Shown in pieces: positions 1-7,512 of a stretch of DNA of 9,000 nt. How positions within the stretch are numbered: position 1 is the stretch's first letter; each line of letters begins with the position of its first letter. Source of the stretch: Chitinophagaceae bacterium. GTDB lineage: Bacteria; Bacteroidota; Bacteroidia; Chitinophagales; Chitinophagaceae. The position numbers and the translations under genes are program-made. Under the pieces are notes generated by a model that was not told the origin of the DNA, did no database searches, and worked only from the letters and a program-made list of their open reading frames with translations. The stretch covers positions 1-9,000 of the forward strand of contig JASLDA010000093.1 of NCBI GenBank assembly GCA_030151745.1, written 5' to 3'.

Positions 1-2
1 CG

Positions 3-2213
3 CTGATTGCATCCGAGGATATATTCGTCGCCGGCGGGCTGAGCCGCCGGGATCCGGCACGGTACAACGAAGGCCCGGTGCGGCTTTACCGGCATGGGGT
101 GCTCCTGGCGGAGGGTATGGCCAATGCGGCCGGCCTGCGCGAGGGAACCTGGACGATCTATCATCCAAACGGCAGGGTGCACAGCCGGCAGGAATATAGG
201 AACGGGGCGAAGAGCGGGAAGGGCGAGCTCTACCGGGAAAACGGGACACGGGAAGCGGCTTATGTCTACAGCGGGAACGAGGAGCTGAAGGAAAAGCGCG
301 AGTACAATGCGAACGGGGTGCTTGCAAGCGAGCTTCTCTCGTATCCGGACCATACCCTTATTACGGCTTATCATCCCAACGGCAGGGTGGAATACAGCTA
401 CCGGCTGATAAAGGACCGGATGGCAGATCCTCTCCTGAAATCCAGCTTTGACGACGGCAGCACGGCCTCGGAGGAGGCTTTCGCGAACGGCAAGCGGCAG
501 GGGACTGCAAGGCACTATTTCCGCAACGGCAGGATAGCCGATGAGAGCAGGTATAAAAACGATGAGCTTGACGGAGCTTCGGTGGAATACCATGAAAACG
601 GGATGGTCCGCCGGAGAATGCGGTACCGCGGGGGCAAGCCGGACGGGCCGTACGAGGAGTTCGACCGGGATGGAAGGCTGGTGGAGCGCGGAGTCTATGC
701 CAGGGGGCGGAGAACCGGCGCGCAGGAATTCCTCACTCCCGGCGGTAGGGTGTACGGCACCATCGAATACCGGAAAGACCTTCCCCGCAGGTACCGTTTC
801 GTAAGCGATAGCGGCGCGGTGAAGGCCGACGGGCTTCAAGGCTACCTGTATCATATCTATCAATATTATCCCGACGGGACTATGCAGGCAGATATCCCGC
901 TTCTGGACGGCAAGATGCACGGAGAGGTAAAGCAGTATTATCCTTCCGGCGGCCTGAGGCGCCGCTTCGAGTTCGAGGAAGGCAAGGCGCAGGGCCGGGA
1001 GATCTGCTACCATGCAAACGGCCGGGTATCGTATGAGGCTGCAAACCGGAACGGGCGGAGCTTCGGCTGGTACACCGGCTGCACGGCGGCCGGCGCAAAG
1101 GAGTCGGAGGGCTTCCTCGACGGCGACGACCGCGCGGGGCTCTGGACGCAATATTATCCTAACGGACAGAAGGAACGCGAGACCTTCTACCTGAACGGGG
1201 CGCCGAACGGTCCGATGAAAAGCTTCGACAGCCGCGGACGGCTCGTGAGCACACGTTATTTCGATCGCGGCCGCATCGTCGCGCTGCTCGAATACGATAC
1301 TTCCGGGAAGCTCATGGCCCGCCAGGATTTCCCGGAGGGCAGCGGCATCTACGAGGAGCATACGGCGCTGGGTAAGCTCAGCTTCCGCACCACGCTGCTG
1401 CACGGACGGTTCGAAGGTGCGGCGACCAGCTATTTCCCTAACGGCGCGGTGCGCCTGCAGGGCTTCTACCGCGATGGCAGCCAGGACAGCACCGTAACCG
1501 CCTTCCAGCTGAACGGCAGGCCCTTGTTTGCTGGCAGCATGCGCGGCGGCAAGCGCCATGGGAGCTGGACGATGTACGACGCCGCGGGCAGGAGGATGCA
1601 GGTCGGCAACTATGTCGACGGCGAGCGGGAAGGACGCGAAGAGATATGGGAGGATGGGATGCTCTACCGGGTCTGCAATTACCGCGGCGGTGAGCCGGAT
1701 GGGCGGGCGCTGATATACGGCGATGAAGATCAGCCGGCGGTCGTGCTGCAGTACGAGAACGGCGGGCTGCGCTCCTATGCGTTATTCGGACCGGACGGCA
1801 GGGAGCTGGCCCCGGTGGCAGTGAAGGATGGCACTGCGCGTATCCAGGCTGCCTATCCGGACGGCAAGCCGGCAATCGATATCAGCTTCACGAAGAGCCA
1901 TGTCAGCGGCAGCGGCAGGCGCTGGTTCCGCAATGGGCAGCTGGCGCATGACTACAGCTACTCGCCGGAGGGAGACCGGGAAGGCACGTTCAGCACCTGG
2001 AATAGGGGGGGGCAGCGGCTTTCGGAGCTCAGGTACGCGCACGACCTGCTTTGCGGTGCGGAAACGTACTGGGACGACGCGGGCCGGCTCCTCAGGCGCA
2101 CCGAGCGCAACGCCTGCGGCGAGCTGCACGGCATCGACCTGTACAGCGATCCGCAAACCGGTAAGGAGCTGGCCGTACGCTATGAAAGCGGCTATCTCCT
2201 GGGAATGGAATAA
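3..2213 (+). CDS. YwqK/MORN-like repeat protein, 5' partial
   Basis: The reading frame is open from the first bases of the window to the TAA at 2211-2213. The residues before the first possible start (GTG at 78) already read as repeat sequence (YNEGPVRLYRHGVLLAEG), so the true start lies upstream and the GTG is probably internal. The visible 737 residues are built almost entirely of about 28 degenerate units of 19-26 residues, with the pattern W/Y-x-x-Y-x-P/x-N-G-R, then a few variable residues, then a Y-x-x-G-x-x-x-G turn; clear examples are GTWTIYHPNGRV and LWTQYYPNGQKERETFYLNG. This is the repeat annotated as 'toxin-antitoxin system YwqK family antitoxin' or MORN-variant, which forms short beta-hairpins. 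In Bacteroidota such proteins are often exported, but no signal peptide can be seen here. No toxin partner lies downstream, so an antitoxin role is not supported. Family assignment is solid; function is unknown. Confidence 0.85.
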   Translation: MIASEDIFVAGGLSRRDPARYNEGPVRLYRHGVLLAEGMANAAGLREGTWTIYHPNGRVHSRQEYRNGAKSGKGELYRENGTREAAYVYSGNEELKEKREYNANGVLASELLSYPDHTLITAYHPNGRVEYSYRLIKDRMADPLLKSSFDDGSTASEEAFANGKRQGTARHYFRNGRIADESRYKNDELDGASVEYHENGMVRRRMRYRGGKPDGPYEEFDRDGRLVERGVYARGRRTGAQEFLTPGGRVYGTIEYRKDLPRRYRFVSDSGAVKADGLQGYLYHIYQYYPDGTMQADIPLLDGKMHGEVKQYYPSGGLRRRFEFEEGKAQGREICYHANGRVSYEAANRNGRSFGWYTGCTAAGAKESEGFLDGDDRAGLWTQYYPNGQKERETFYLNGAPNGPMKSFDSRGRLVSTRYFDRGRIVALLEYDTSGKLMARQDFPEGSGIYEEHTALGKLSFRTTLLHGRFEGAATSYFPNGAVRLQGFYRDGSQDSTVTAFQLNGRPLFAGSMRGGKRHGSWTMYDAAGRRMQVGNYVDGEREGREEIWEDGMLYRVCNYRGGEPDGRALIYGDEDQPAVVLQYENGGLRSYALFGPDGRELAPVAVKDGTARIQAAYPDGKPAIDISFTKSHVSGSGRRWFRNGQLAHDYSYSPEGDREGTFSTWNRGGQRLSELRYAHDLLCGAETYWDDAGRLLRRTERNACGELHGIDLYSDPQTGKELAVRYESGYLLGME

Positions 2214-2405
2214 TCGTGTTTTTGCCAGCCTGACGATGTGTAACAAAAGCCTATCGGGAAAATTACTTCCATGCTGCCTTAGGGCTCCGGGCTGCGTGCG
2301 GCCATCGGTACGGATGTTGACAATAGGGATTTGCGCGGCTTTCCCGGTGTCATGGTTCGTCCGAGCCCGAACCTTCGCTCTCTGTGACCTGGAAGGACCC
2401 ATTAA

Positions 2406-2436
2406 CAAGCGCCGGCAGCTTGCCGAAGGGCGCTTG
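2406..2436 (+). other. Hairpin in the spacer before the DUF3857 pair
   Basis: CAAGCGCC (2406-2413) is perfectly complementary to GGCGCTTG (2429-2436). Inside it GGCA (2414-2417) pairs with TGCC (2421-2424) around a GCT loop, with a 4-nt GAAG bulge on the 3' side. No T-tract follows, so it is not a classical intrinsic terminator. It could be a weak or factor-assisted terminator for the repeat gene or a structured leader for the downstream operon. The role is inferred. Confidence 0.45.
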
Positions 2437-2446
2437 ATCCGGTCAT

Positions 2447-2459
2447 GGTCCTGCGGACC
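2447..2459 (+). other. Small second hairpin next to 2406-2436
   Basis: GGTCC (2447-2451) pairs with GGACC (2455-2459) around a TGC loop. CGGTC at 2440-2444 could pair instead with GACCG at 2456-2460, giving two mutually exclusive folds. It lies 32 bp before the ATG at 2492. With only five base pairs it could be chance. Confidence 0.3.
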
Positions 2460-2491
2460 GCTGCTCACTATGATATTCCTTTGATTTTCCG

Positions 2492-4468
2492 ATGGATTCT
2501 AAACATAAGTATCGATTGGCCCTGCGCCTCTGCGGAATCTTGCTTTTGCCGGCTGCCTTCCCGGCCGCCGCGCAGATCGGGAGCCCGCTGCAATGGGCCG
2601 AGAAGCCGGTGCTGCATAACCTCCCGGACAGCCTGAAGAAATCCCCGGCCGTATATATCCTGGAAGAGCGGGCCTGGGAAATGCAGGAGAACCGGAACGA
2701 CTACGATATGTACCGCAGCCGTCATTTCATCGTTCACCTGAACGATGAAAAGGGAGTTCAGACCTTCAATACCTTCAATATTCCCATAGGCAGCGACCGT
2801 CGGCTGCTCAACCTCAAGGCCCGGAGCATCCTGAAGGGCGGCCGTGTGATCGAGCTCGGGCGCGAGAAGATCAAGCAGGTCAGGAACGAGGACGGCAACC
2901 CGGAATACCTGCTTGCCCTGGAAGGGCTCGAGCCGGGCTCCGAAGTGGAATTGCTGTATGCCGAGCAGCGGGCCGCGTCCACCTTCGGCTCCGAGACGTT
3001 CCAGATGGGAGTGCCCGCCCTGGAAGCCCGGCTGCGCCTGGTAGTGCCTGAAAAGCTTAGGTTCGATTCCAGGGGATACAACGGCTTCCCTGCGTTCCGG
3101 GACTCGGTCGCCGGGGGGAAACGCTTCTATTTCGCTTCGCTAAGCGATATCGCCGCGCTCGAGAACGAGAGCTACAGCCGCTTTTTGGCAAACGTGCAGC
3201 GGATCGACTATAAGCTCAGCTATGTCGGAGCGGACGACCAGGTGCGCAAGCTCACCTGGAGCGACCTGGCCCGCAAGCTCTACGACGAATACATGGAATT
3301 CAGCGGGAAGGAGCTGAAAGCTGCGGGCCGGCTGCTCGCGGCGGCCGGCGTCAGGGACGGGGGCGGCAACCTGGAAAAGGTGCAGGCCATAGAGAACTAT
3401 ATGAAAAGCGGCATCGTGATCTCCGGCGCCATCGACGACGCGAAAGCCGACGAGTTCGACCGCATCCTGGAACGGAAAACGGCTGCCAGGACCGGCTTCC
3501 TGCGCCTGTTCACCGCTTCCCTGACGGCTGCCGGGGTGCCCTTCGAGCTGGGGCTCGTGGCCAATCGCTACCGTTTCCCGCTGGACGAGCAGCTGGAATT
3601 CTGGGACCACCTCGACGAGTACATGGTCTACCTGCCGAAGGAGAAGACCTACCTGGCGCCGCTGGCCGCGAGCTACCGGCACCCGGTCTTCCCCCACGGC
3701 TTGGGCGGGAGCCGGGGCCTTTTCACCAGGACGATCCGGCTGGGCTCCATGAGCTCCGCGGCTCCCGATATCAGGGATGTTCCGCATTCCGCCATGGAGG
3801 ACAACAAAAGCTCGGTCGTGGCCGAGGTGCGCTTCGACCGGGGCAGCATGATGCCTGCGGTGAACGTGACCAATGCCTATTACGGCAACAGCGCCGGGGG
3901 CATGCGCCCGGTCTTTGTCTATATAGACAAGGGTAAGGAGAAGCAGATCGTACAGGAGATCGTAGGCCTGTCGGACAAGCCCGAAGACCTGGGAAGCTAC
4001 CAGGTGGAGAACGCGGCCTTCGCTAATTATAATGCCGGGAAGCCGCTGGAGATCAGCTGCAGCTTTACGCAGGCGCCGCGGCTGATGGAAAAGGCCGGCC
4101 CGAAATACCTGTTCCGCATAGGCGAGCTGATCGGGCATCAGGACGAGCTTTACCAGGACGAAAAGCGTGTGCTGCCGGTAGAGCTCGAATTCCCCCATAC
4201 TCTTCCGCGTACCATCCGTATCCATATCCCCGAAGGATACCGCGTATCCAACCCGGAGGCGCTGCGCAGGAAAGTGCTTTCTCCGGGTCCCGGCGACCGA
4301 TACGGCTTCATCAGCGACTACAGGCTGGAAGGCGGGGAGCTGGTGGTGGATATCCGGGAGTTTTATAAAGAGATCAGTTACCCTGTCAGCGAATATGGAT
4401 CCTACCGCAGGGTGGTCAACGCCGCCGCCGATTTCAACAAGGTCGTGCTGGTGCTCGAGAAGATCTGA
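2492..4468 (+). CDS. Secreted DUF3857 / degenerate transglutaminase-like protein (paralog 1)
   Basis: This 658-residue protein begins with a signal peptide: basic KHKYR, a hydrophobic stretch at about 9-24, and cleavage probable after AAA at 25-27. Residues about 50-230 fit the DUF3857 domain (SPAVYILEE, FNTFNIPIG, a region ending in LEGLEPGSEVELLY, then RGYNGFP). Residues about 300-395 resemble the transglutaminase-like core that usually follows DUF3857. His373 (WDHLDEY) sits where the catalytic His is expected, but Arg333 or a neighbour replaces the Cys and Ala389 replaces the Asp of the usual 'YLDP' motif. The C-terminal 220 residues are predicted beta-rich and end in VVNAAADFNKVVLVLEK. 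It is probably periplasmic or outer-membrane associated, with no enzymatic activity expected; its role is unknown. The next gene is a paralog 18 bp downstream, suggesting one operon. The ATG at 2492 is chosen because it gives a complete signal peptide. Confidence 0.85.
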   Translation: MDSKHKYRLALRLCGILLLPAAFPAAAQIGSPLQWAEKPVLHNLPDSLKKSPAVYILEERAWEMQENRNDYDMYRSRHFIVHLNDEKGVQTFNTFNIPIGSDRRLLNLKARSILKGGRVIELGREKIKQVRNEDGNPEYLLALEGLEPGSEVELLYAEQRAASTFGSETFQMGVPALEARLRLVVPEKLRFDSRGYNGFPAFRDSVAGGKRFYFASLSDIAALENESYSRFLANVQRIDYKLSYVGADDQVRKLTWSDLARKLYDEYMEFSGKELKAAGRLLAAAGVRDGGGNLEKVQAIENYMKSGIVISGAIDDAKADEFDRILERKTAARTGFLRLFTASLTAAGVPFELGLVANRYRFPLDEQLEFWDHLDEYMVYLPKEKTYLAPLAASYRHPVFPHGLGGSRGLFTRTIRLGSMSSAAPDIRDVPHSAMEDNKSSVVAEVRFDRGSMMPAVNVTNAYYGNSAGGMRPVFVYIDKGKEKQIVQEIVGLSDKPEDLGSYQVENAAFANYNAGKPLEISCSFTQAPRLMEKAGPKYLFRIGELIGHQDELYQDEKRVLPVELEFPHTLPRTIRIHIPEGYRVSNPEALRRKVLSPGPGDRYGFISDYRLEGGELVVDIREFYKEISYPVSEYGSYRRVVNAAADFNKVVLVLEKI

Positions 4469-4486
4469 TCCTCCGCATATTAAAAT

Positions 4487-6526
4487 ATGGAAGTCGAACT
4501 TCGCACGCGCGCTATGCCGGCTGCATTTCATTATAAACCCGCCCGATCGCCCAGATTCATGTCGTTTCTTCTCCGTTTGATGGCCTTGCCGGCCCTGATC
4601 TTCACTACTCCCCTGGTGCTGCAGGCCCAGCAGCGGAATCCGCTCAAATGGGACTCGGTCGCGCATTTTCACCGTATGCCGGATAGCCTGAAGGAGGCTC
4701 CCGCGGTCGTGATCCTGGAGGAAAAACAGACCCAGATGCAGCATACCGCTACCGGTTTCGAGCTGTATTATACCGTGCACCTGATCGTGCGGATCAACGA
4801 CGACAAGGGCGCCGAGGGCTTCAACACGTTCAATGTTCCGCTCCCCCCGGGGGCGAAGCTCAGCGCCATCCAGGCCCGCACGGTGTTCCCGGACAAGCGT
4901 CCCCCGGTCGTGGTGGGGCGCGATAAAGTAAAGAAAGTGAAGAACGAGGCGGGGTATAGCGAATTCCTGCTTGCGCTCGAAGGCGTGGAGCCAGGCGTGG
5001 AGGTGGAGCTCCTTTATACCCAGGCCCATGGCGGCACGGCTACGGGCACGGACGTATTCCAGATGAAGGTGCCGGTGCTCGAGGCCCGGTTCCGGCTCAT
5101 CGCCCCGGACAATATGCTGTACGACATGCGCGGCTACAACGGTTTCCCCAATCCGAAAGACTCGCTGATGGCCGACCAGCGGCTGTACCGGGCTACGGCC
5201 TTCAACCTGCCGGCCGCCGAGAGCGAGCCCGTTTCTTTCGCCAAGCCCTACCTGCAGCGCGTCGATTATAAGCTGAGCTACGTGACCAGGGCCGGGGCGG
5301 ATACTCTGCGGCGCATGACCTGGAAGGAGATGGCGCGCGAGCTTTCCAGGCGCTACGGGCATTTCAGCCGGGCCGAGAAGGACGCTGCGGCGTCGATCCT
5401 CGAACGCCAGGGCATCCGGGCCGGCGACCCCGATTCGGCGAAGGTTCGCCGGATCGAATCGTATCTGAAGAAGCAGGTGGCGCTTTCCGCGGAGATCCCG
5501 GACGACCCCGAGCCTTCGTTCAATACGATGATTCAGAACCGCGCGGCAGGGGAGAAGGGACTGGTGCATCTCTTCGCCGCCTGCTTCAACGCCGCCGGGC
5601 TGCGCTACGAGACCGGCATGGCGGACAGCCGCGACGATTACCGGATGGACGACAGCCTGGAGATCTGGTCCCATGCCGATGCCTACCTGTTCTATTTTCC
5701 GACCCTCAACGCGTACCTCAGTCCCCTGGACGACGATCTGCGCTTCCCGTTCATCGCCCCGGAGCAATGCGGGGCCCGGGGCGTTTTCACGCGGAACGGC
5801 GTCGGGCCGGAAGCGGAGGTCCGACCCGATATCCGCACGCTTACCTGCCCCCCGCTGACTGCCTCGGGTATGGACACCCGGGCGGAGGTGAGCTTTGAGA
5901 AAGATCTGCTGCCGGTCGTGCGCAGCACGCAGCACTTCCGGGGCTATGCCGCCCAGCCCTTGCTGGGGGACCTGGAATCCCTGGATAAGGTCAAGCAGCA
6001 GGAGCTGGTCCTGGAGCTCGGAGACCTGAGCGACAAGCCCGCCGATCTGAGGGAATACAGCTTTGTCAATACGGGATACGGGAACTATGCGACGGGGAAG
6101 GCCCTGGAAGTCAACGCGGTAACCCAGGCGCCGACCCTCCTGGAGAAGGCCGGGCCGCAATACCTTTTCAGGGTCGGGGCGCTGATCGGGAAGCAGATGC
6201 AGCTCTATTCGGAGTCGAAGCGCCGGCTGCCCGTGGACCTGGACTACCTGCACGAGCTGCACCGCGAGCTGAAGATCAATCTGCCCGAGGGCTACCGCGT
6301 TTCCGCGCTCGAGGGATTGCGCAAGAACGTAAGCTCCGGCCCGGCCGCAGCCCCGGATGCCTGGTTCCGTTCCGATTACAAGCTGGATGGAAATGTGCTG
6401 ACGATCACCATAGCGGAGCATTACGGCCAGCTTCACTACCCCGTATCGGGTTATGAGTCATACCGCAAGGTCGTCAATGCCGCCGCAGACTTCAACAAGC
6501 TGGTGATCGTGCTCCGGAAAAGCTGA
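4487..6526 (+). CDS. Secreted DUF3857 / degenerate transglutaminase-like protein (paralog 2)
   Basis: This is a full-length paralog of the preceding gene with the same domain order. Shared signatures include FNTFNVPLPPG, LLALEGVEPGVEVELLY, RGYNGFP, AGPQYLFRVGALIG, LPEGYRVSALEGLR and VVNAAADFNKLVIVLRK. Numbering from ATG 4487, His396 (WSHADAY) is retained, Glu356 or a neighbour replaces the catalytic Cys and Ser412 replaces the Asp, so it too is probably inactive. The start is uncertain. ATG 4487 follows an A-rich ATTAAAAT run, as Bacteroidota starts often do, but gives a 24-residue extension before MSFLLRLMALPALIFTTPLVLQAQQ, which looks like a complete signal peptide beginning at ATG 4559. 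ATG 4514 is a third option. The 18-bp gap from the upstream gene implies co-transcription. Function is unknown; two divergent copies suggest partners or specialised versions of one surface component. Confidence 0.83.
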   Translation: MEVELRTRAMPAAFHYKPARSPRFMSFLLRLMALPALIFTTPLVLQAQQRNPLKWDSVAHFHRMPDSLKEAPAVVILEEKQTQMQHTATGFELYYTVHLIVRINDDKGAEGFNTFNVPLPPGAKLSAIQARTVFPDKRPPVVVGRDKVKKVKNEAGYSEFLLALEGVEPGVEVELLYTQAHGGTATGTDVFQMKVPVLEARFRLIAPDNMLYDMRGYNGFPNPKDSLMADQRLYRATAFNLPAAESEPVSFAKPYLQRVDYKLSYVTRAGADTLRRMTWKEMARELSRRYGHFSRAEKDAAASILERQGIRAGDPDSAKVRRIESYLKKQVALSAEIPDDPEPSFNTMIQNRAAGEKGLVHLFAACFNAAGLRYETGMADSRDDYRMDDSLEIWSHADAYLFYFPTLNAYLSPLDDDLRFPFIAPEQCGARGVFTRNGVGPEAEVRPDIRTLTCPPLTASGMDTRAEVSFEKDLLPVVRSTQHFRGYAAQPLLGDLESLDKVKQQELVLELGDLSDKPADLREYSFVNTGYGNYATGKALEVNAVTQAPTLLEKAGPQYLFRVGALIGKQMQLYSESKRRLPVDLDYLHELHRELKINLPEGYRVSALEGLRKNVSSGPAAAPDAWFRSDYKLDGNVLTITIAEHYGQLHYPVSGYESYRKVVNAAADFNKLVIVLRKS

Positions 6527-6574
6527 GCCCCTCCAGCCACCCATTGCCAATTAGCCCCCTCTTCTCTCAAAAAA

Positions 6575-6586
6575 ATCCCCGGGGAT
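6575..6586. other. 12-bp perfect palindrome after the DUF3857 pair
   Basis: ATCCCC at 6575-6580 is followed directly by its complement GGGGAT at 6581-6586, preceded by an A-run (6569-6575) and followed by ATATTTC. With no spacer only a short stem around a CCGG loop can form, so it would be a weak terminator. It is the only terminator-like structure in the 105 bp between the DUF3857 pair and the tRNA. A binding site is possible but untested. Confidence 0.3.
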
Positions 6587-6611
6587 ATTTCGGCGATTGC
6601 GGAAGTTTTCT

Positions 6612-6619
6612 TTACTTTG
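6612..6619 (+). promoter_or_regulatory. Probable -7 box for tRNA-His
   Basis: TTACTTTG matches the Bacteroidota -7 consensus TAnnTTTG at five of six fixed positions and ends 12 bp before the first tRNA base, which gives a sensible short 5' leader. No TTG lies at the usual -33 spacing; the TTG at 6597-6599 is only 12 bp upstream, which is too close. Confidence 0.45.
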
Positions 6620-6631
6620 CGCTCCCGTCAC

Positions 6632-6706
<75 letters not shown>

Positions 6707-6716
6707 CCTGATATGG

Positions 6717-6748
6717 ATCCCCTGGCATTGCGCCGGGGGATTTTTTTT
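6717..6748 (+). terminator. Intrinsic terminator of tRNA-His
   Basis: ATCCCCTGGC (6717-6726) pairs with GCCGGGGGAT (6732-6741) in a 10-bp stem with one G-T wobble and a 5-nt loop, followed directly by a run of eight T (6741-6748). It begins 10 bp after the tRNA and is a textbook strong Rho-independent terminator. Confidence 0.93.
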
Positions 6749-6806
6749 GCCCGGAATATCCCGAAATATGTGGATTACAGGCTCTCCGGCGCATTCGTTA
6801 TAGTGT

Positions 6807-6814
6807 TATCTTTG
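6807..6814 (+). promoter_or_regulatory. Bacteroidota -7 promoter box before the DUF3127 gene
   Basis: TATCTTTG is an exact match to TAnnTTTG, 43 bp before the ATG at 6858. The leader after it is AT-rich (an ATTTTTAAAAG stretch near 6839-6850), in contrast to the GC-rich coding DNA, as is common before well-translated Bacteroidota genes lacking Shine-Dalgarno sequences. No clear TTG -33 element is visible. Confidence 0.65.
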
Positions 6815-6857
6815 GGTTTAACTATCATCATTATTCAATTTTTAAAAGTAATCTGCC

Positions 6858-7367
6858 ATGAATCTGGAAATTACAGGTAAGCTCGTTGAGAAGTACGACA
6901 CGCAAAACGTAAGCGACCGCTTCAGGAAGCGCGAGTTCGTACTCGAGCTGGTGGAAGAGGTCAATGGTAATCCCTATACGAACTACGCCAAAATGCAGCT
7001 GGTCCAGAATAAATGCGATATCCTGGATCGCTTCAACGTAGGCGATATCCTCCGCGTGAACTTCAACATCAAGGGCAACCGCTACGAGAAGGAAGGCCGT
7101 ACCTCCTACTTCAGCAACCTGGACGCATGGCGCCTGGAAAAGGCCGATGCGGCGAACATGAACAACAACGGCAACGGAAATGCCGGCAACTACAATAACG
7201 GCAACGGCGGTTATAACAACAATGGCGGCGGCAACTGGGGGAACGGACAAGGCGGTAACGGGGGCTGGAACAACAACGGCGGGAATGCCGGCTACCAGAA
7301 CAACGGAGGCAATAACTCCTACCAGAGCGCTCCCGCTTCCAACACTGCAGACGATCTCCCGTTCTAA
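6858..7367 (+). CDS. DUF3127 OB-fold-type protein with SSB-like acidic tail
   Basis: This 169-residue protein starts with a DUF3127 domain (about 1-97): MNLEITGKLVEKYDTQ, then RKREFVLEL, then DRFNVGDILRVNFNIKGNRYEKEGR and SNLDAWRLEK. From family knowledge this resembles the OB-fold of single-strand DNA-binding proteins. Residues about 100-161 are a low-complexity Asn/Gly linker with scattered Tyr and Trp, and the protein ends in DDLPF (165-169), very like the acidic C-terminal tip by which SSB recruits replication and repair proteins. The architecture of OB-fold, disordered Gly-rich linker and acidic-Pro-Phe tip is therefore SSB-like although the domain is not canonical SSB. It probably binds nucleic acid in the cytoplasm; no signal peptide is present. 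It has its own -7 box and looks monocistronic. The ATG at 6858 fits the family N-terminus exactly. Confidence 0.88.
   Translation: MNLEITGKLVEKYDTQNVSDRFRKREFVLELVEEVNGNPYTNYAKMQLVQNKCDILDRFNVGDILRVNFNIKGNRYEKEGRTSYFSNLDAWRLEKADAANMNNNGNGNAGNYNNGNGGYNNNGGGNWGNGQGGNGGWNNNGGNAGYQNNGGNNSYQSAPASNTADDLPF
7158..7325 (+). repeat. Low-complexity Asn/Gly codon tract
   Basis: Within the DUF3127 gene, AAC/AAT and GGC/GGN codons alternate for about 56 codons (motifs such as NGNGNAGNYNNGNGGYNNNGGG and GGNGGWNNNGGN). This encodes the disordered linker. The DNA is an imperfect AACGGC-type repeat, likely to vary in length between strains through slippage or recombination. Confidence 0.85.
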
Positions 7368-7391
7368 TCCAACCGCTTATACCAATCGGAC

Positions 7392-7493
7392 CTCGAGACC
7401 GGAACGTACCTGAAGAATACGTGTCGACCCGGTACCGTACTCCGGAGGAAATGAATTCCTGAGCTCTCTTACCAGGCGATATCACGAATATTC
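7392..7493. other. Palindrome-dense intergenic segment
   Basis: This segment lies in the 214-bp gap between the DUF3127 gene and the lipoprotein and holds no convincing ORF. In 102 bp it contains eight different 6-bp palindromes: CTCGAG (7392), GTCGAC (7423), GGTACC (7431), TCCGGA (7441), GAATTC (7453), GAGCTC (7461), GATATC (7478) and AATATT (7487). Three extend to 8 bp: CGGTACCG (7430), CTCCGGAG (7440) and GAATATTC (7486). AGGAA/TTCCT at 7446-7460 can also form a small hairpin. It may be a structured 3' UTR or small RNA ending at the terminator at 7513, but no role is proven. Confidence 0.4.
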
Positions 7494-7512
7494 CTTGCGA
7501 GGTACGGCATTG

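Larger units (their letters stand above)
2214..2491. other. Intergenic spacer with no supported gene
   Basis: This 278-bp gap separates the repeat protein from the first DUF3857 gene. An 82-codon frame from ATG 2236 to TGA 2484 exists, but it uses TTA, CTA and TCA codons that the neighbouring genes almost avoid, and it resembles no family I recognise, so I treat it as non-coding. No exact TAnnTTTG box is present; the nearest is TTCCTTTG at 2476-2483, only 8 bp before the downstream ATG. Two hairpins near the 3' side are listed separately. Confidence 0.6.

Noticed and set aside
1782..2468. Overlapping ORFs of about 220 codons on both strands at the end of the repeat gene (1828-2484 + and 1782-2468 -)
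   Set aside because: Their upstream parts shadow the repeat gene and are Arg/Ala/Ser-rich. The parts in the spacer use codons rare in neighbouring genes and show no family motif.
3140..6436. A 1098-codon open frame on the minus strand spanning both DUF3857 genes
   Set aside because: Its codons are in exact register with the sense codons of both genes, which share one frame. Antisense stops would need sense TTA, CTA or TCA, which these GC-rich genes avoid. It has no recognisable domain and crosses the intergenic gap, while the sense frames show clear family motifs and signal peptides.
7158..7325. Asn/Gly tandem tract considered as a CRISPR or intergenic repeat array
   Set aside because: The repeats are codon-level, irregular, without spacers, and fully inside an open reading frame with a conserved end.
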